Below are positions 1 through 7,486 of a stretch of 64,000 bases of DNA, piece after piece; the first letter of the stretch is position 1; every line of letters begins with the position of its first letter. Source of the DNA: Alkanindiges illinoisensis (GTDB lineage Bacteria; Pseudomonadota; Gammaproteobacteria; Pseudomonadales; Moraxellaceae). Position numbers and translations under genes: made by a program. The notes under the pieces are model-generated. The model saw only the letters and a list, made by a program, of their open reading frames with translations, searched no databases and was not told the origin of the DNA. The DNA is taken from positions 1-64,000 of the forward strand of contig NZ_SNTY01000058.1 of the NCBI RefSeq assembly GCF_004377485.1, given 5' to 3'.

Positions 1-727
1 TCAAATCGTTTGCATTGATATTTTGTTTAATTGCAATTGGCTTAACTAAAAATCTTTCTAAGTCTTTTTCAGATGTTAATTTAATCCAGTTCTCAAAAAC
101 ACCACTCGTAGTTGCTCGAAAATAGATATTGTCAGGCGCAATATAGATCTGACGTGCAAATGATCCGCTGGGTTCTTTCACTGCAATTAATGCACCTGCT
201 CCACGCACACCCGCAGTATTACCATAATATGGAAAATTTAAATGAAATTGGGGTTTTGATGTTAATGTAAAAAGAAAATAGCCGTTTTGATATTCAATAG
301 AATTTAAATCAACTGCAGTAGATTCATTATTAATAATACTTTTTGGTTTAAATAATGCATTTTCATTAGACCAAACTTTGATAAGTTCAGCTGGATCAAA
401 AGCACTTTTCTTTAAAATCGAACCATTCCAACTATTATTACCAATTCCCCACTGACCAGAACCAGTCGTATTTTCTTGACCAATCACTACAGTACAGTTA
501 GCAGGTAATGATGTCTTTGCCGCATTAAATTCTGCATAAGTCCCAAACTCATAAACACCTTGCACAATTTCAGATTTACTCGCTTTTTCCTGATTTAAAA
601 ACTCAGTACGGTCAGCAAGGGCTTTGGCTTGTTCATTTAAATTGCCATTCACACCGCCACGTGCAAGTTCATGTGTTTCAAGTAAACGGACGTCTGACCA
701 TTTTTTTTGACCTTGAATATTTGCCAT
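1..727 (-). CDS. Phage tail fibre protein, N-terminal part (cut by window edge)
   Basis: The reading frame is open from an ATG at 727 to the left edge of the window, so only the first 242 or so residues are visible. It begins MANIQGQKKWSDVRLLETHE and continues with a short alpha-helical stretch, then a beta-rich, Gly/Asn/Thr-rich region. The ATG overlaps the stop of the upstream tail gene I by one base (TAATG), which shows translational coupling and fixes the start. In P2-type phages the gene after I is H, the tail fibre that binds the host receptor, and both position and composition fit. The receptor-binding tip lies outside the window. I see no detailed similarity to P2 H itself, so the call rests mainly on synteny. 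Confidence 0.75.
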   Translation of the reverse strand, partial: MANIQGQKKWSDVRLLETHELARGGVNGNLNEQAKALADRTEFLNQEKASKSEIVQGVYEFGTYAEFNAAKTSLPANCTVVIGQENTTGSGQWGIGNNSWNGSILKKSAFDPAELIKVWSNENALFKPKSIINNESTAVDLNSIEYQNGYFLFTLTSKPQFHLNFPYYGNTAGVRGAGALIAVKEPSGSFARQIYIAPDNIYFRATTSGVFENWIKLTSEKDLERFLVKPIAIKQNINANDL

Positions 728-1326
728 TACATATCTACTCCATTCAATTTTTTTGTACCATCTAATGCCCAAGTTCCATCCAAATGCAGACCGCCAGCAG
801 ACTTCACAAATTCAGCTTCATGACCAGCTTGGGTTGTGGCATTTACTTGCAAATTTGATGGGCTGTTCAGCATCACTGTGGTGTCAATGAGGTGGGAACG
901 TAAATTTTTATAAGCACGTACGACTTTTAACAACTCTTTGTAATCAGTGACTGAAACATTGTCTTCACTGGTTTTAATGAACAGCTTGAAGGTATATGGC
1001 TTGCCCATGGGAACCATATTGAACCATTCTTGGACGATCACAGGGAATCCAAGGGAATTTAGCGCCAGCTCTAAGGCACCAAACGTTCCTTTGATACTGT
1101 GGTTATATAAAGCGTTTTTGATGACATTCCGCTTTTGTTCTTCAGTCCAGCTGTTATCCCAAATATCAACTGACCTTTCCCAGGCAAGCCAGGGCAGAAC
1201 CTGAACTGGTGCCTGTTCTGCATCATTGAAAGTTCGGGTTTTAATCTCAACACTGGAAATACGAGAAAATGTATTCTCATAATTCATTTCAAATTTGGTC
1301 GAATTTGGGGGAAGTAACTTATTCAC
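727..1326 (-). CDS. I: Phage tail protein I (P2 gpI family)
   Basis: This 199-residue protein is a baseplate component that connects the baseplate periphery to the tail fibres in P2-like phages. The N-terminal half has the family pattern, with a PWLAWERSVDIWD block at about residues 45-58 followed by TEEQKRNVIKNA and a KGTFGALELAL helix. P2 gpI is about 176 residues, so this one is slightly longer at the C-terminus. The start is GTG (1326-1324). It lies three bases downstream of the gpJ stop and overlaps the fibre gene by one base, so J, I and the fibre are read as one unit. Confidence 0.9.
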   Translation of the reverse strand: MNKLLPPNSTKFEMNYENTFSRISSVEIKTRTFNDAEQAPVQVLPWLAWERSVDIWDNSWTEEQKRNVIKNALYNHSIKGTFGALELALNSLGFPVIVQEWFNMVPMGKPYTFKLFIKTSEDNVSVTDYKELLKVVRAYKNLRSHLIDTTVMLNSPSNLQVNATTQAGHEAEFVKSAGGLHLDGTWALDGTKKLNGVDM

Positions 1327-1329
1327 TGA

Positions 1330-2241
1330 CTACCCCACTGCAACCAAAGTGAAATTATCGCAAAATGCAACCTGGCCAAGTGATGTATCAATATTGGCAG
1401 CAGGCTTAGTCAAATTGACACGTTTCACACCAGGCTGGTGCAGGGCCTGATAGATCCCGGATAAACTTACACCATCATTATAGGAATGAACGCTATCAGC
1501 ATAATTCCGGACAGCCTGGTAACAGCTCTCAAGAATGATGCCCCTATCAGGCCCATCAGCAATTTCAATCTGCGCTTCGATCTGGTAGTGCAGAATAGAT
1601 GCTGAATAAATCATGGGCTTGTCGGTTAATGGCCGGACAGATTTGCTGTTTAACGCTGCTTTAACGATATTTAAAAGTTCTTCTGACGCTGCCCCATCCC
1701 CTTCAGTTGATAGCACATAGATATTACAGATACCCGTTGGGTTGCCATCCTGGTTCAATGGCGCATAGGGAAAGATGTCTTTAACCCGTGGATCTGCATT
1801 CATGGCATGAAAAATATATGAGCCTTCACTACCCGCTGTGGTCTCGCCTTCTGGTGCCAGCTGGACACGCCTGCGCAATGATTCATCAGTTTCTGTTACT
1901 TCTGGTGTGGTTGATGTGGCAGGACTAATAATGCGACGCTGCAATCTGCGTTCAGCGGCTTTATGATCCAGATCTGAACCGGCGGCATAAGCCAATAACA
2001 CAGCTAAGGCCTGATTATTTGCTTCTGCACGCACCAGCATTTCACGATATGCAAAAGCTTCAGCCAGTTTCATTGCTGGATCTGATTCAAGCAGCCGGGG
2101 AAATTCCGGATCTACTTCTTCCATACGTGCATAAAAGTCGGCCAGTGCTTCATTCAGGATGGTTTCAAAATCAATCTGGCGGATGACTTCAGGTGGCGCG
2201 ATTTGTGATAGGTCAATAGCCGTATAAGTATTACTACTCAC
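1330..2241 (-). CDS. J: Baseplate assembly protein J (P2 gpJ family)
   Basis: This 303-residue protein matches the length of P2 gpJ (about 302). It is a baseplate wedge component of contractile tails. The N-terminal part (IDLSQIAPPEVIRQIDFETI, then a DPAMKLAEAFAYREML helix near residues 55-70) is typical of baseplate J-like proteins. The AERRLQRRIISPA region and the later PDRGIILESCYQAVRNYAD segment complete the pattern. The gene overlaps gpW by four bases (ATGA), so it is translationally coupled to it. It is a late structural gene of the V-W-J-I operon. Confidence 0.93.
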   Translation of the reverse strand: MSSNTYTAIDLSQIAPPEVIRQIDFETILNEALADFYARMEEVDPEFPRLLESDPAMKLAEAFAYREMLVRAEANNQALAVLLAYAAGSDLDHKAAERRLQRRIISPATSTTPEVTETDESLRRRVQLAPEGETTAGSEGSYIFHAMNADPRVKDIFPYAPLNQDGNPTGICNIYVLSTEGDGAASEELLNIVKAALNSKSVRPLTDKPMIYSASILHYQIEAQIEIADGPDRGIILESCYQAVRNYADSVHSYNDGVSLSGIYQALHQPGVKRVNLTKPAANIDTSLGQVAFCDNFTLVAVG

Positions 2242-2582
2242 GTTAAAGCTCCAATTGAGATAGGTATGCTTAAATTTAAACTTTGACCGGTATTGATAAG
2301 CCTGCCTTCAATATCGACTACTTGTTTTCCTTGATTAAGACTACTGATAAAAATCTTGCTAATTTCAATGCGGGGTTCCCAGCGCAAAATTGCCAAATAA
2401 ATTGTGCTGTAGCACTTTAGATACAGGGCTTCACTGGTGGGCTGATCCAGCAAATTGGCCAGCAAAGTTCCATACTCCCGCCGCATTACCCTTGAGCCGA
2501 CTGGGGTTGAAATCAAATCAGCTAGGGACTGATTGATGTGCTCAATTTCAGTTAATGAGGTGCCGTAATTACGTGACATCAT
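2238..2582 (-). CDS. W: Baseplate assembly protein W (GPW/gp25 family)
   Basis: This 114-residue protein is nearly the same length as P2 gpW (115). The family is related to T4 gp25, a baseplate wedge protein that starts sheath assembly. The typical pattern is visible: LIST-PVGSRVMRREYGTLL at about residues 23-43, then a DQPTSEALYLKCYSTIYLAI helix and a RWEPRI strand. Two consecutive ATGs occur; the first (2582) overlaps the TGA of gpV and has an AGGTGG-like ribosome site upstream in revcomp. The gene sits between V and J with four-base overlaps on both sides. Confidence 0.93.
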   Translation of the reverse strand: MMSRNYGTSLTEIEHINQSLADLISTPVGSRVMRREYGTLLANLLDQPTSEALYLKCYSTIYLAILRWEPRIEISKIFISSLNQGKQVVDIEGRLINTGQSLNLSIPISIGALT

Positions 2583-3241
2583 TTTGGGCCACCTGAATCA
2601 TCTGTACCGGCTTTAACTCCACCGTGCTTATGACCTGTCAAGCTAATTGAACCAGCTGTCACGTCCCCAGCCGCCGCTACATCCCCAGCTGCAGCCACGC
2701 TGCCTTCTGTGCTGATATTGCCGGCTGATGCGATGCTGCCTGCAGCTGAGATATTCTGATCGGTTGATATGGATTTGGCTGAATGCGTAGTACCAGAAAT
2801 ATTTACATCGCCATTAATGGTGGTATCTGCATTAATGGTTAATCCGCCTGGTGCGGTAATGGTGGCTGTACCGTCTGCAGGTAAAATGGCCTGTAGGTCA
2901 TGTGTCTGAATGTCATAGGAAATCAGGCAGCCATCTTCAAATAGCCGGATTTTCTTATTAAGTTCTTCAGATGGTGCCGGATACAGCATGTTATTTAAGC
3001 CACTGACAGCTACGCCTAGTGCCAGCTCGCCACCTGGGGACAGGACAATAACTTCCTCGTCAATGCTGGGCGGGTCCCAGGTGCGATCCTTCCCGGCACG
3101 TAAATTCAAGTAACGGATATTCGCAGTCGTAATATCGCCTAAATTGACGGTGACTGTCGTAAAGGGTTGGCCCGGTTGAATGCTCTTGATTTTGCCTAGT
3201 CGGATCAGGTTTTCAAGGCGACGGTTGGTATCTGCGCTCAT
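2579..3241 (-). CDS. V: Baseplate spike protein V (P2 gpV family)
   Basis: This 220-residue protein is the membrane-piercing central spike of the contractile tail; P2 gpV is 211 residues. The first 100 residues form the OB-fold region (FTTVTVNLGDI; DRTWDPPSIDEEVIVLSPGG). The C-terminal half is a beta-helix made of short repeats rich in Gly, Ala, Thr and Ser (GGLTINADTTINGDVNISG; AAAGDVAAAGDVTAGS). It ends in a HKHGG motif; in P2 an HxH pair binds iron at the spike tip. The start codon lacks an obvious Shine-Dalgarno sequence. A dyad lies about 45-70 bases upstream and may mark a late promoter. Confidence 0.93.
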   Translation of the reverse strand: MSADTNRRLENLIRLGKIKSIQPGQPFTTVTVNLGDITTANIRYLNLRAGKDRTWDPPSIDEEVIVLSPGGELALGVAVSGLNNMLYPAPSEELNKKIRLFEDGCLISYDIQTHDLQAILPADGTATITAPGGLTINADTTINGDVNISGTTHSAKSISTDQNISAAGSIASAGNISTEGSVAAAGDVAAAGDVTAGSISLTGHKHGGVKAGTDDSGGPK

Positions 3242-3283
3242 GCTGCAATCGTGTTGCAGTTGCTTATGCTTTGCATGTGCTGG

Positions 3284-3310
3284 CAGTTGTTTAAATGAGG
3301 GTTACAACTG
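3284..3310. promoter_or_regulatory. GTTGT-N13-ACAAC dyad upstream of gpV, candidate late-activator site
   Basis: CAGTTGT (3284-3290), 13 bases, then ACAACTG (3304-3310) form a perfect 7-bp inverted repeat. It lies in the only real gap of the R-S-V-W-J-I block, just upstream of V. P2 has an activator-dependent late promoter at this place, with a TGT...ACA dyad bound by Ogr. The same dyad with the same 13-base spacing occurs at 9505-9529. Assignment to an Ogr/Delta-like activator is inference; the activator gene is not in the window. Confidence 0.55.
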
Positions 3311-3312
3311 AT

Positions 3313-3765
3313 TTATAGACGGGTTGAGAGATAAGCCAGGCAGTCACTTTCAATCATGGCAATTTCCTGTGGCGTAAAGCCAAGCAATTCACGGGCAGCA
3401 TATTTAACCTGTGGGCCATCGCTTGAAACCCGATCCCGCAAACCATATTGGTGCACAGTGGCAATGCGTGATACACGGCCAACAAACCCAATGGCTATAC
3501 CCTGCTCGGTATGCTGCAGGCGCATGTACTTGGCATTTTTAATAAGATTAAACATTTTATTTTTAATCTTATCGCGTTTGTTACGCAGGCGAAATTTACG
3601 CGGAATATAGGCTGAACCATCTGGATTTTTTTGGGTAGTAATGCGGGTTTTCTGACTTGCACGAATTTTACGGCCAATGGCCATTGATAATTTACGGCGC
3701 TCGGCATTACTAAGCTGGTTTAGTGTAGTGCCCAGGTGGTCAACCAGCGCGTCTAGATCTGCCAT
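3313..3765 (-). CDS. S: Phage virion morphogenesis / tail completion protein S (P2 gpS family)
   Basis: This protein of 150 residues is the same length as P2 gpS. The family acts in tail completion, attaching or stabilising the head-tail joining end. Visible hallmarks are the N-terminal helical ALVDHLGTTLNQLSNAERRK segment, a very basic middle (KIRASQKTRI; PRKFRLRNKRDKIKNKMF at about residues 54-72) and the VHQYGLRDRV motif at about residues 105-114, which recurs in phage virion morphogenesis proteins. It overlaps gpR by one base and ends just before the dyad that precedes V. Confidence 0.9.
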   Translation of the reverse strand: MADLDALVDHLGTTLNQLSNAERRKLSMAIGRKIRASQKTRITTQKNPDGSAYIPRKFRLRNKRDKIKNKMFNLIKNAKYMRLQHTEQGIAIGFVGRVSRIATVHQYGLRDRVSSDGPQVKYAARELLGFTPQEIAMIESDCLAYLSTRL

Positions 3766-4265
3766 CAGAAATACTGCTCACCAGGTTCAGCAGATAGCCA
3801 TTCGGCCATAACATTACCCTGCTTATCCAGTAAGCGATAAGGTTGCGCCGGTTCAGCACGGGTATATTGTGGTTCGTCCGGGAATTTAATATCCAGGGTG
3901 CCATCATCCAGCCGCTTGACGATAACACGCTCGGTTAAAGGAATAGACAGTTCTAAATCTACTGCATCATTATTTTGCAGCACCGCTTCAAACTTGAAGG
4001 AATCCTTGTTTTTATCCAGATTGGCCATTAGTTCAGGCTGGTTAGTACGAATCCAGTCAAACAGTGGAATCATTACTGCGTCCAGCTCTCCTGCGTAATC
4101 AGTCAGCAGTAAATTGAGCTTGTATTCATACTCAAATGACAGGCCACTGCTCATGGTGCAGCGAATTTTACCTTCATCTACAAAAATCAGCATGCGATCC
4201 GGGTCGCGGTTAAGCTCCCGGATTGCACTTAGCAGATGGTCACGCAGGCTGTTTGGTTTTTTCAT
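3765..4265 (-). CDS. R: Tail completion protein R (P2 gpR family)
   Basis: This 166-residue protein corresponds to P2 gpR (about 155), a tail completion protein acting with gpS. The N-terminus KKPNSLRDHLLSAIRELNRDP is typical, as is the SFEYEYKLNLLLTDYAG segment near residues 43-60 followed by a PLFDWIRTNQPEL helix. The gene overlaps the endolysin by four bases (ATGA) and gpS by one base, so lysis and tail-completion genes are read through together. No spanin gene fits between endolysin and R. Confidence 0.88.
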   Translation of the reverse strand: MKKPNSLRDHLLSAIRELNRDPDRMLIFVDEGKIRCTMSSGLSFEYEYKLNLLLTDYAGELDAVMIPLFDWIRTNQPELMANLDKNKDSFKFEAVLQNNDAVDLELSIPLTERVIVKRLDDGTLDIKFPDEPQYTRAEPAQPYRLLDKQGNVMAEWLSAEPGEQYF

Positions 4266-5110
4266 GCGGCATAACCCAGGCTTTCAAGATGATCCAGCTC
4301 ATCCTGGAACTTGGTTTGATAACCCAGTTTTTTATAAGCAGCACCGTTATACAGGCTAAATACAGCATGCCAGTCCTGCTGGCGTAAAGCATCAATGAGT
4401 TTGCAGGGCTTTCCGTCCACCTGCCCTGTCTTGGTTTCAATAAAACGGATAAAGGCTTCCAGCTGCAGTGATTCACTGGTTTGCATTTGCTCTACAAAAT
4501 CAAATACTGATTGATAGCCTAAATCCTTCCAGTTTTCGCCCATGATCTGGAATGCGCCCCAGCTGCAGGACATAAGTGCAGATTCAGGGTGAATATTCAT
4601 GGCCAGATTTAACCGGACATATTCAGCTTCCTTGCCCTTATAGCCACCGGTTGTAATATTGACTAGGTTGGGACAAAGGCGCATTTGCTCAACTGCAAAA
4701 GCCTTGCCCTTGGCTTTACTGATATGGGCGTACATTTTATGGCGTTCGAACAGGATCTTAGCCTTTCCATTATTCAAAAAGCCCTTACCCAGTGATTCAG
4801 TAGCACCAAAAGCACGAATGACCAGCTCAGGTACTTTTAGGCGTAAAGCCGCTTTTTTATAATCCTCATCACGTAAAAACTTGGATATTGGTTTATCGGC
4901 CAGTGCCGCCAGGGTTTTATCACCGGCCTTGCCATCATCCACCAGGCCAACTGATTTTTGGAACTGGCGCACGGCATATTCAGTGTTTAAACCATAATTA
5001 CCATCAGCTTTGACCGGCTTACCGTCTTTGCCATTAAAGCCACGGTTAAGCAGCTGCTTTTGTAAGGCAATGACAGCATCACCCTTTGCACCAAATTTTA
5101 ATAAATTCAT
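4262..5110 (-). CDS. Endolysin: peptidoglycan-binding domain plus N-acetylmuramidase
   Basis: This 282-residue lysis enzyme has an N-terminal peptidoglycan-binding domain (about residues 1-70: GAKGDAVIALQKQLLNRGF and a DGNYGLNTEYAVRQFQ motif). A muramidase domain of the DUF3380 type follows. FGATESLGKGF (about residue 100) carries the candidate catalytic glutamate, and NGKAKILFERHKMY follows it. WGAFQIMGENW lies in the second half. It should cut the glycan backbone of the host cell wall. An ORF extends 28 codons further upstream, but the ATG at 5110 overlaps the stop of the holin gene as ATGA and starts exactly at the binding domain, so I use it. P2 uses a different lysozyme (gpK) at this place. 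Confidence 0.9.
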   Translation of the reverse strand: MNLLKFGAKGDAVIALQKQLLNRGFNGKDGKPVKADGNYGLNTEYAVRQFQKSVGLVDDGKAGDKTLAALADKPISKFLRDEDYKKAALRLKVPELVIRAFGATESLGKGFLNNGKAKILFERHKMYAHISKAKGKAFAVEQMRLCPNLVNITTGGYKGKEAEYVRLNLAMNIHPESALMSCSWGAFQIMGENWKDLGYQSVFDFVEQMQTSESLQLEAFIRFIETKTGQVDGKPCKLIDALRQQDWHAVFSLYNGAAYKKLGYQTKFQDELDHLESLGYAA

Positions 5111-5373
5111 GCTGCGCTCCAGATCAGCTTGCACACGTTGCCACGGGCACGATAAATAATGACTGCCAGCAGTACTGCAAATACGGCATCCCATAAAGTG
5201 ACAGGATCTTTAAAAAACAGGATATGGACGGTCTGGCCCATAAATGATGCTATTAAAAATGCAGCAAGCAAGGCATAGCCGGAATGATGATTGCCAGCTG
5301 GGTTAAAGCAAATAATACGGAAGCCACAAAATAGATAAGCAGCTACTGCAATAAACTGGAATAAAGCTTCCAT
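5107..5373 (-). CDS. Three-helix phage holin (putative 3TM holin family)
   Basis: This small 88-residue membrane protein has three hydrophobic segments, roughly residues 4-24, 33-52 and 59-75, with a basic C-terminus (YRARGNVCKLIW). It sits directly before the endolysin with an ATGA overlap and overlaps the preceding holin-like gene by one base. Family knowledge (the 3TM holins found in P2-like prophages of Acinetobacter and Pseudomonas) and position suggest a pore-former or antiholin that times endolysin release. Sequence alone cannot tell holin from antiholin. Confidence 0.75.
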   Translation of the reverse strand: MEALFQFIAVAAYLFCGFRIICFNPAGNHHSGYALLAAFLIASFMGQTVHILFFKDPVTLWDAVFAVLLAVIIYRARGNVCKLIWSAA

Positions 5374-5726
5374 TATTTACGTCCTCCGGGGAACTTTGAA
5401 AAAATATCTGCCAGTGGGGATTGATCCACCCACACCATCATTTTAATGAGGATAGGAAGTGCAAAAATCGCGGCCAATAGGCCTGCTGTGGCATCACTGG
5501 TGATGAAGGTACGTGCCGTGACTTCAGGCGCCAGCAAATAGCCAAAGCCGGTGGACAACAGCATGGTGCCAAGGCGTGCAAATGCCCGTAAATCTTTTTT
5601 GGTGGTAGCAAATAATGCTGCACCCAGTACGGCACCCAATAGGGCATTGCCATTTACAAACGGCAAAAGTGATGCAACGCTAATGGCCAGTGCTGTAGTT
5701 GCGGTTGTTGTTGCTGGTTCTGCCAT
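5373..5726 (-). CDS. Putative phage holin, second membrane protein of the lysis cassette
   Basis: This 117-residue protein has a Thr/Ala-rich start (MAEPATTTATTALAIS) and two or three hydrophobic segments (about residues 10-40, 50-68 and 85-100). A soluble tail WVDQSPLADIFSKFPGGRK follows. It resembles the putative holin group found next to gene X in P2-like prophages. The frame can also start at a TTG (5741), but the ATG at 5726 lies five bases after the stop of X and has a GGA ribosome site upstream, so I prefer it. Together with the next gene it forms a two-component membrane part of the lysis cassette. Confidence 0.7.
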   Translation of the reverse strand: MAEPATTTATTALAISVASLLPFVNGNALLGAVLGAALFATTKKDLRAFARLGTMLLSTGFGYLLAPEVTARTFITSDATAGLLAAIFALPILIKMMVWVDQSPLADIFSKFPGGRK

Positions 5727-5731
5727 TTGTT

Positions 5732-5944
5732 CTAATTCCAAAGTTGTATGGTTTGTTTGGTTTGTTGTGGCGTTTCAATATCCGGCAGAATTACAGCAGT
5801 CCCCATCGGTAAAAACACACCCAGGCTTCCAATATCTGGATTGGCTGCAAGTACCAGTTCAACGACACCCGTGCTACGGCCGTAATAACGCCAGCAAATG
5901 GCATCAATGGTGTCATTCTGGATTGCAGCAATAGTTTTAGGCAT
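5732..5944 (-). CDS. X: Tail protein X (P2 gpX family)
   Basis: This 70-residue protein corresponds to P2 gpX (67). Family members have a LysM-like fold and are thought to act in tail assembly at the tube end. The pattern NDTIDAICWRYYGRSTG followed by VELVLAANPDIGSLG and PMGTAVILPDIE is diagnostic. It stands between the small unknown gene after L and the holin-like gene, as in P2, where X follows L and precedes the lysis genes. Confidence 0.93.
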   Translation of the reverse strand: MPKTIAAIQNDTIDAICWRYYGRSTGVVELVLAANPDIGSLGVFLPMGTAVILPDIETPQQTKQTIQLWN

Positions 5945-5951
5945 TGAACTC

Positions 5952-6185
5952 TTATTCCTTACAATCCAAATTTTCTACAATTTGAATACGGCATTCATAA
6001 GTGGTCGGATTAATCCCAGATGAATTTGAAATAATTCTTGATTCTGTTTTCAAATTACCTTGAGGCAGATTAAACCCAAGTTCTTTAGCAACTTTTTCAA
6101 GCGCAAGCTGCTCTAACTCACGCTGATCAAATCGATAGCTATGTACACGCTGATGTGTCTCTACAGATGAAATACTCATTTTCAT
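5952..6185 (-). CDS. Small phage protein of unknown function between L and X
   Basis: I do not recognise this 77-residue protein. It starts MKMSISSVETHQRVHSYRFD, has a helix DQRELEQLALEKVAKELGF and ends in a beta-like segment (TYECRIQIVEN). The ATG at 6185 overlaps the TGA of gpL as ATGA, showing coupling; an in-frame ORF reaches further upstream but would run deep into L. No transmembrane segment is seen. P2 has no gene at this place, so it is an addition relative to the P2 layout. Its position among head-completion and tail genes suggests a virion or assembly role, but that is a guess. Confidence 0.7.
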   Translation of the reverse strand: MKMSISSVETHQRVHSYRFDQRELEQLALEKVAKELGFNLPQGNLKTESRIISNSSGINPTTYECRIQIVENLDCKE

Positions 6186-6634
6186 ATTAGTTCTACCACG
6201 GTATGGTTTTTGCCAAGGATCTGCTGAATGGCCCAATTCTTATTACGCCGGGATTCATCAATGCTGGGCGTGAGATCATCAGCACGCTTGTTACCACTGT
6301 TTGAACTGTCATAACTGCGGTATTTTTCATTGACCTTGGCGGCTACCCCATTGGCCACTGCTGATAAATACAGGTAGTCGGTGTAGGGTTTACCCGCAAT
6401 AAATCCGGCTGAATAATGGGCCAGCGTTTGGGCTTCAGGCGTTTTTAGGCTAATCAATAAGCGATTGACATCAATCACTTCTTCAATGGCAATCTGATTT
6501 AATCGCTCGTTGGTGACGGTTCCGTCGATTCGCACGGTTTCTCGAATATCATCAAGAGCAATTTCTGGATAAAACGGGTCACTGCTGATGGTGATCTGAC
6601 TTGGTGTTTTATTGCCATTGGCGACAAAGCTCAT
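6182..6634 (-). CDS. L: Head completion protein L (P2 gpL family)
   Basis: This 150-residue protein corresponds to P2 gpL (169). It completes the DNA-filled capsid at the portal vertex before tail joining. Family features are DPFYPEIALDDIRETVRIDG at about residues 19-38 and IAIEEVIDVNRLL, followed by a C-terminal helical region with DESRRNKNWAIQQIL. It is separated from gpM by about 100 bases that hold a strong stem-loop, and is coupled downstream to the small unknown gene. Confidence 0.9.
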   Translation of the reverse strand: MSFVANGNKTPSQITISSDPFYPEIALDDIRETVRIDGTVTNERLNQIAIEEVIDVNRLLISLKTPEAQTLAHYSAGFIAGKPYTDYLYLSAVANGVAAKVNEKYRSYDSSNSGNKRADDLTPSIDESRRNKNWAIQQILGKNHTVVELI

Positions 6635-6656
6635 GATTTTGCCTTTAAAATTGGTG

Positions 6657-6721
6657 CACTGGTGGGAACAGTGGCTAAATGTGAATTACGATGTAATGAC
6701 ACTTGCCACTGTTCGCCAGTG
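6657..6721. other. Stem-loop between gpM and gpL
   Basis: CACTGGTGGGAACAGTGGC (6657-6675) is matched by an inverted copy GCCACTGTTCGCCAGTG (6705-6721) with two bases missing in one arm, leaving a loop of 29 bases. It fills most of the gap between M and L inside the leftward capsid operon. There is no T run on either strand, so it is not a classical terminator. It may set relative transcript levels or be an RNA processing site; the role is unknown. Confidence 0.5.
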
Positions 6722-6738
6722 CGGTGCGTGGGCACTCG

Positions 6739-7476
6739 TTATGATGCTGGTGGTGGAGCATCGTCATTGGCGGCAGGTGTCAAACGGGCAATCAATTTAA
6801 CGACATTGTTTAAATCGGTTTTGCCACCGCATTTATCATCCAGTGCCAGGGCACGGGATAGATAGGACTGGGCTTCAAGCACAATATGCGGTGATACTGT
6901 GTCATCTGCGATTTGCTGAATGGTTGCCTTGCCTAAAGCCAAGTACAGCTTGGCCTTAACCTGATCCGGCATATCCACAACGGCAAGTGGCAAGTCGCTA
7001 TGTAGCACCAGCTCTGCCAGATGATGCAAAATCGCCAAATCCACTGGCTCATCCATTTTCAGCACTTTCAAAAACTCGTTACTAATATTTTCAGTAATGA
7101 GCGTGGCCGTAGTACGGGAAAAGCGTTCTGGCATGGTCAGGTTATGCTGTAAGGCATATTCGGCCAGTTTTAATGCTATGGTGTAATCACCAATATCAAT
7201 ACACCAGACCAAAATGGTCATCAGGATGTCATCCTGCACACCCGTATTGGCTTCCAAAATCCCCTCAACATACGGCATATAAGCCGGTAGCAAGGCCTGC
7301 TTTAATTTGACCTTGCCTTCAGTGGACTGGATCTGCTTTAAACGCGCACGATCATTGTTGAGCTGCAGTAATTGCAGCTCATACGCGTTCAGGTTTTGCA
7401 TGCTGCCAAAGTCAGTGGCGAGTGATGCCGCTGCCTTTGCAGCATGTTTCTGGAAATGCTGACGGGCTAGGTTCAT
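6739..7476 (-). CDS. M: Terminase small subunit / endonuclease M (P2 gpM family)
   Basis: This 245-residue protein is the same size as P2 gpM (247), the small terminase subunit that works with gpP to cut and package DNA at cos. The N-terminal ARQHFQKHAAKAAAS and QLLQLNNDRARLKQIQS segments are typical. So are KQALLPAYMPYVEGIL (about residues 60-75) and the VWCIDIGDYTIALKLAEYAL segment that follows. The Ala/Pro-rich C-terminal end (AANDDAPPPAS) is also common. It is in the O-N-M-L operon, 10 bases after N. Confidence 0.93.
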   Translation of the reverse strand: MNLARQHFQKHAAKAAASLATDFGSMQNLNAYELQLLQLNNDRARLKQIQSTEGKVKLKQALLPAYMPYVEGILEANTGVQDDILMTILVWCIDIGDYTIALKLAEYALQHNLTMPERFSRTTATLITENISNEFLKVLKMDEPVDLAILHHLAELVLHSDLPLAVVDMPDQVKAKLYLALGKATIQQIADDTVSPHIVLEAQSYLSRALALDDKCGGKTDLNNVVKLIARLTPAANDDAPPPAS

Positions 7477-7486
7477 GGACTACTCC

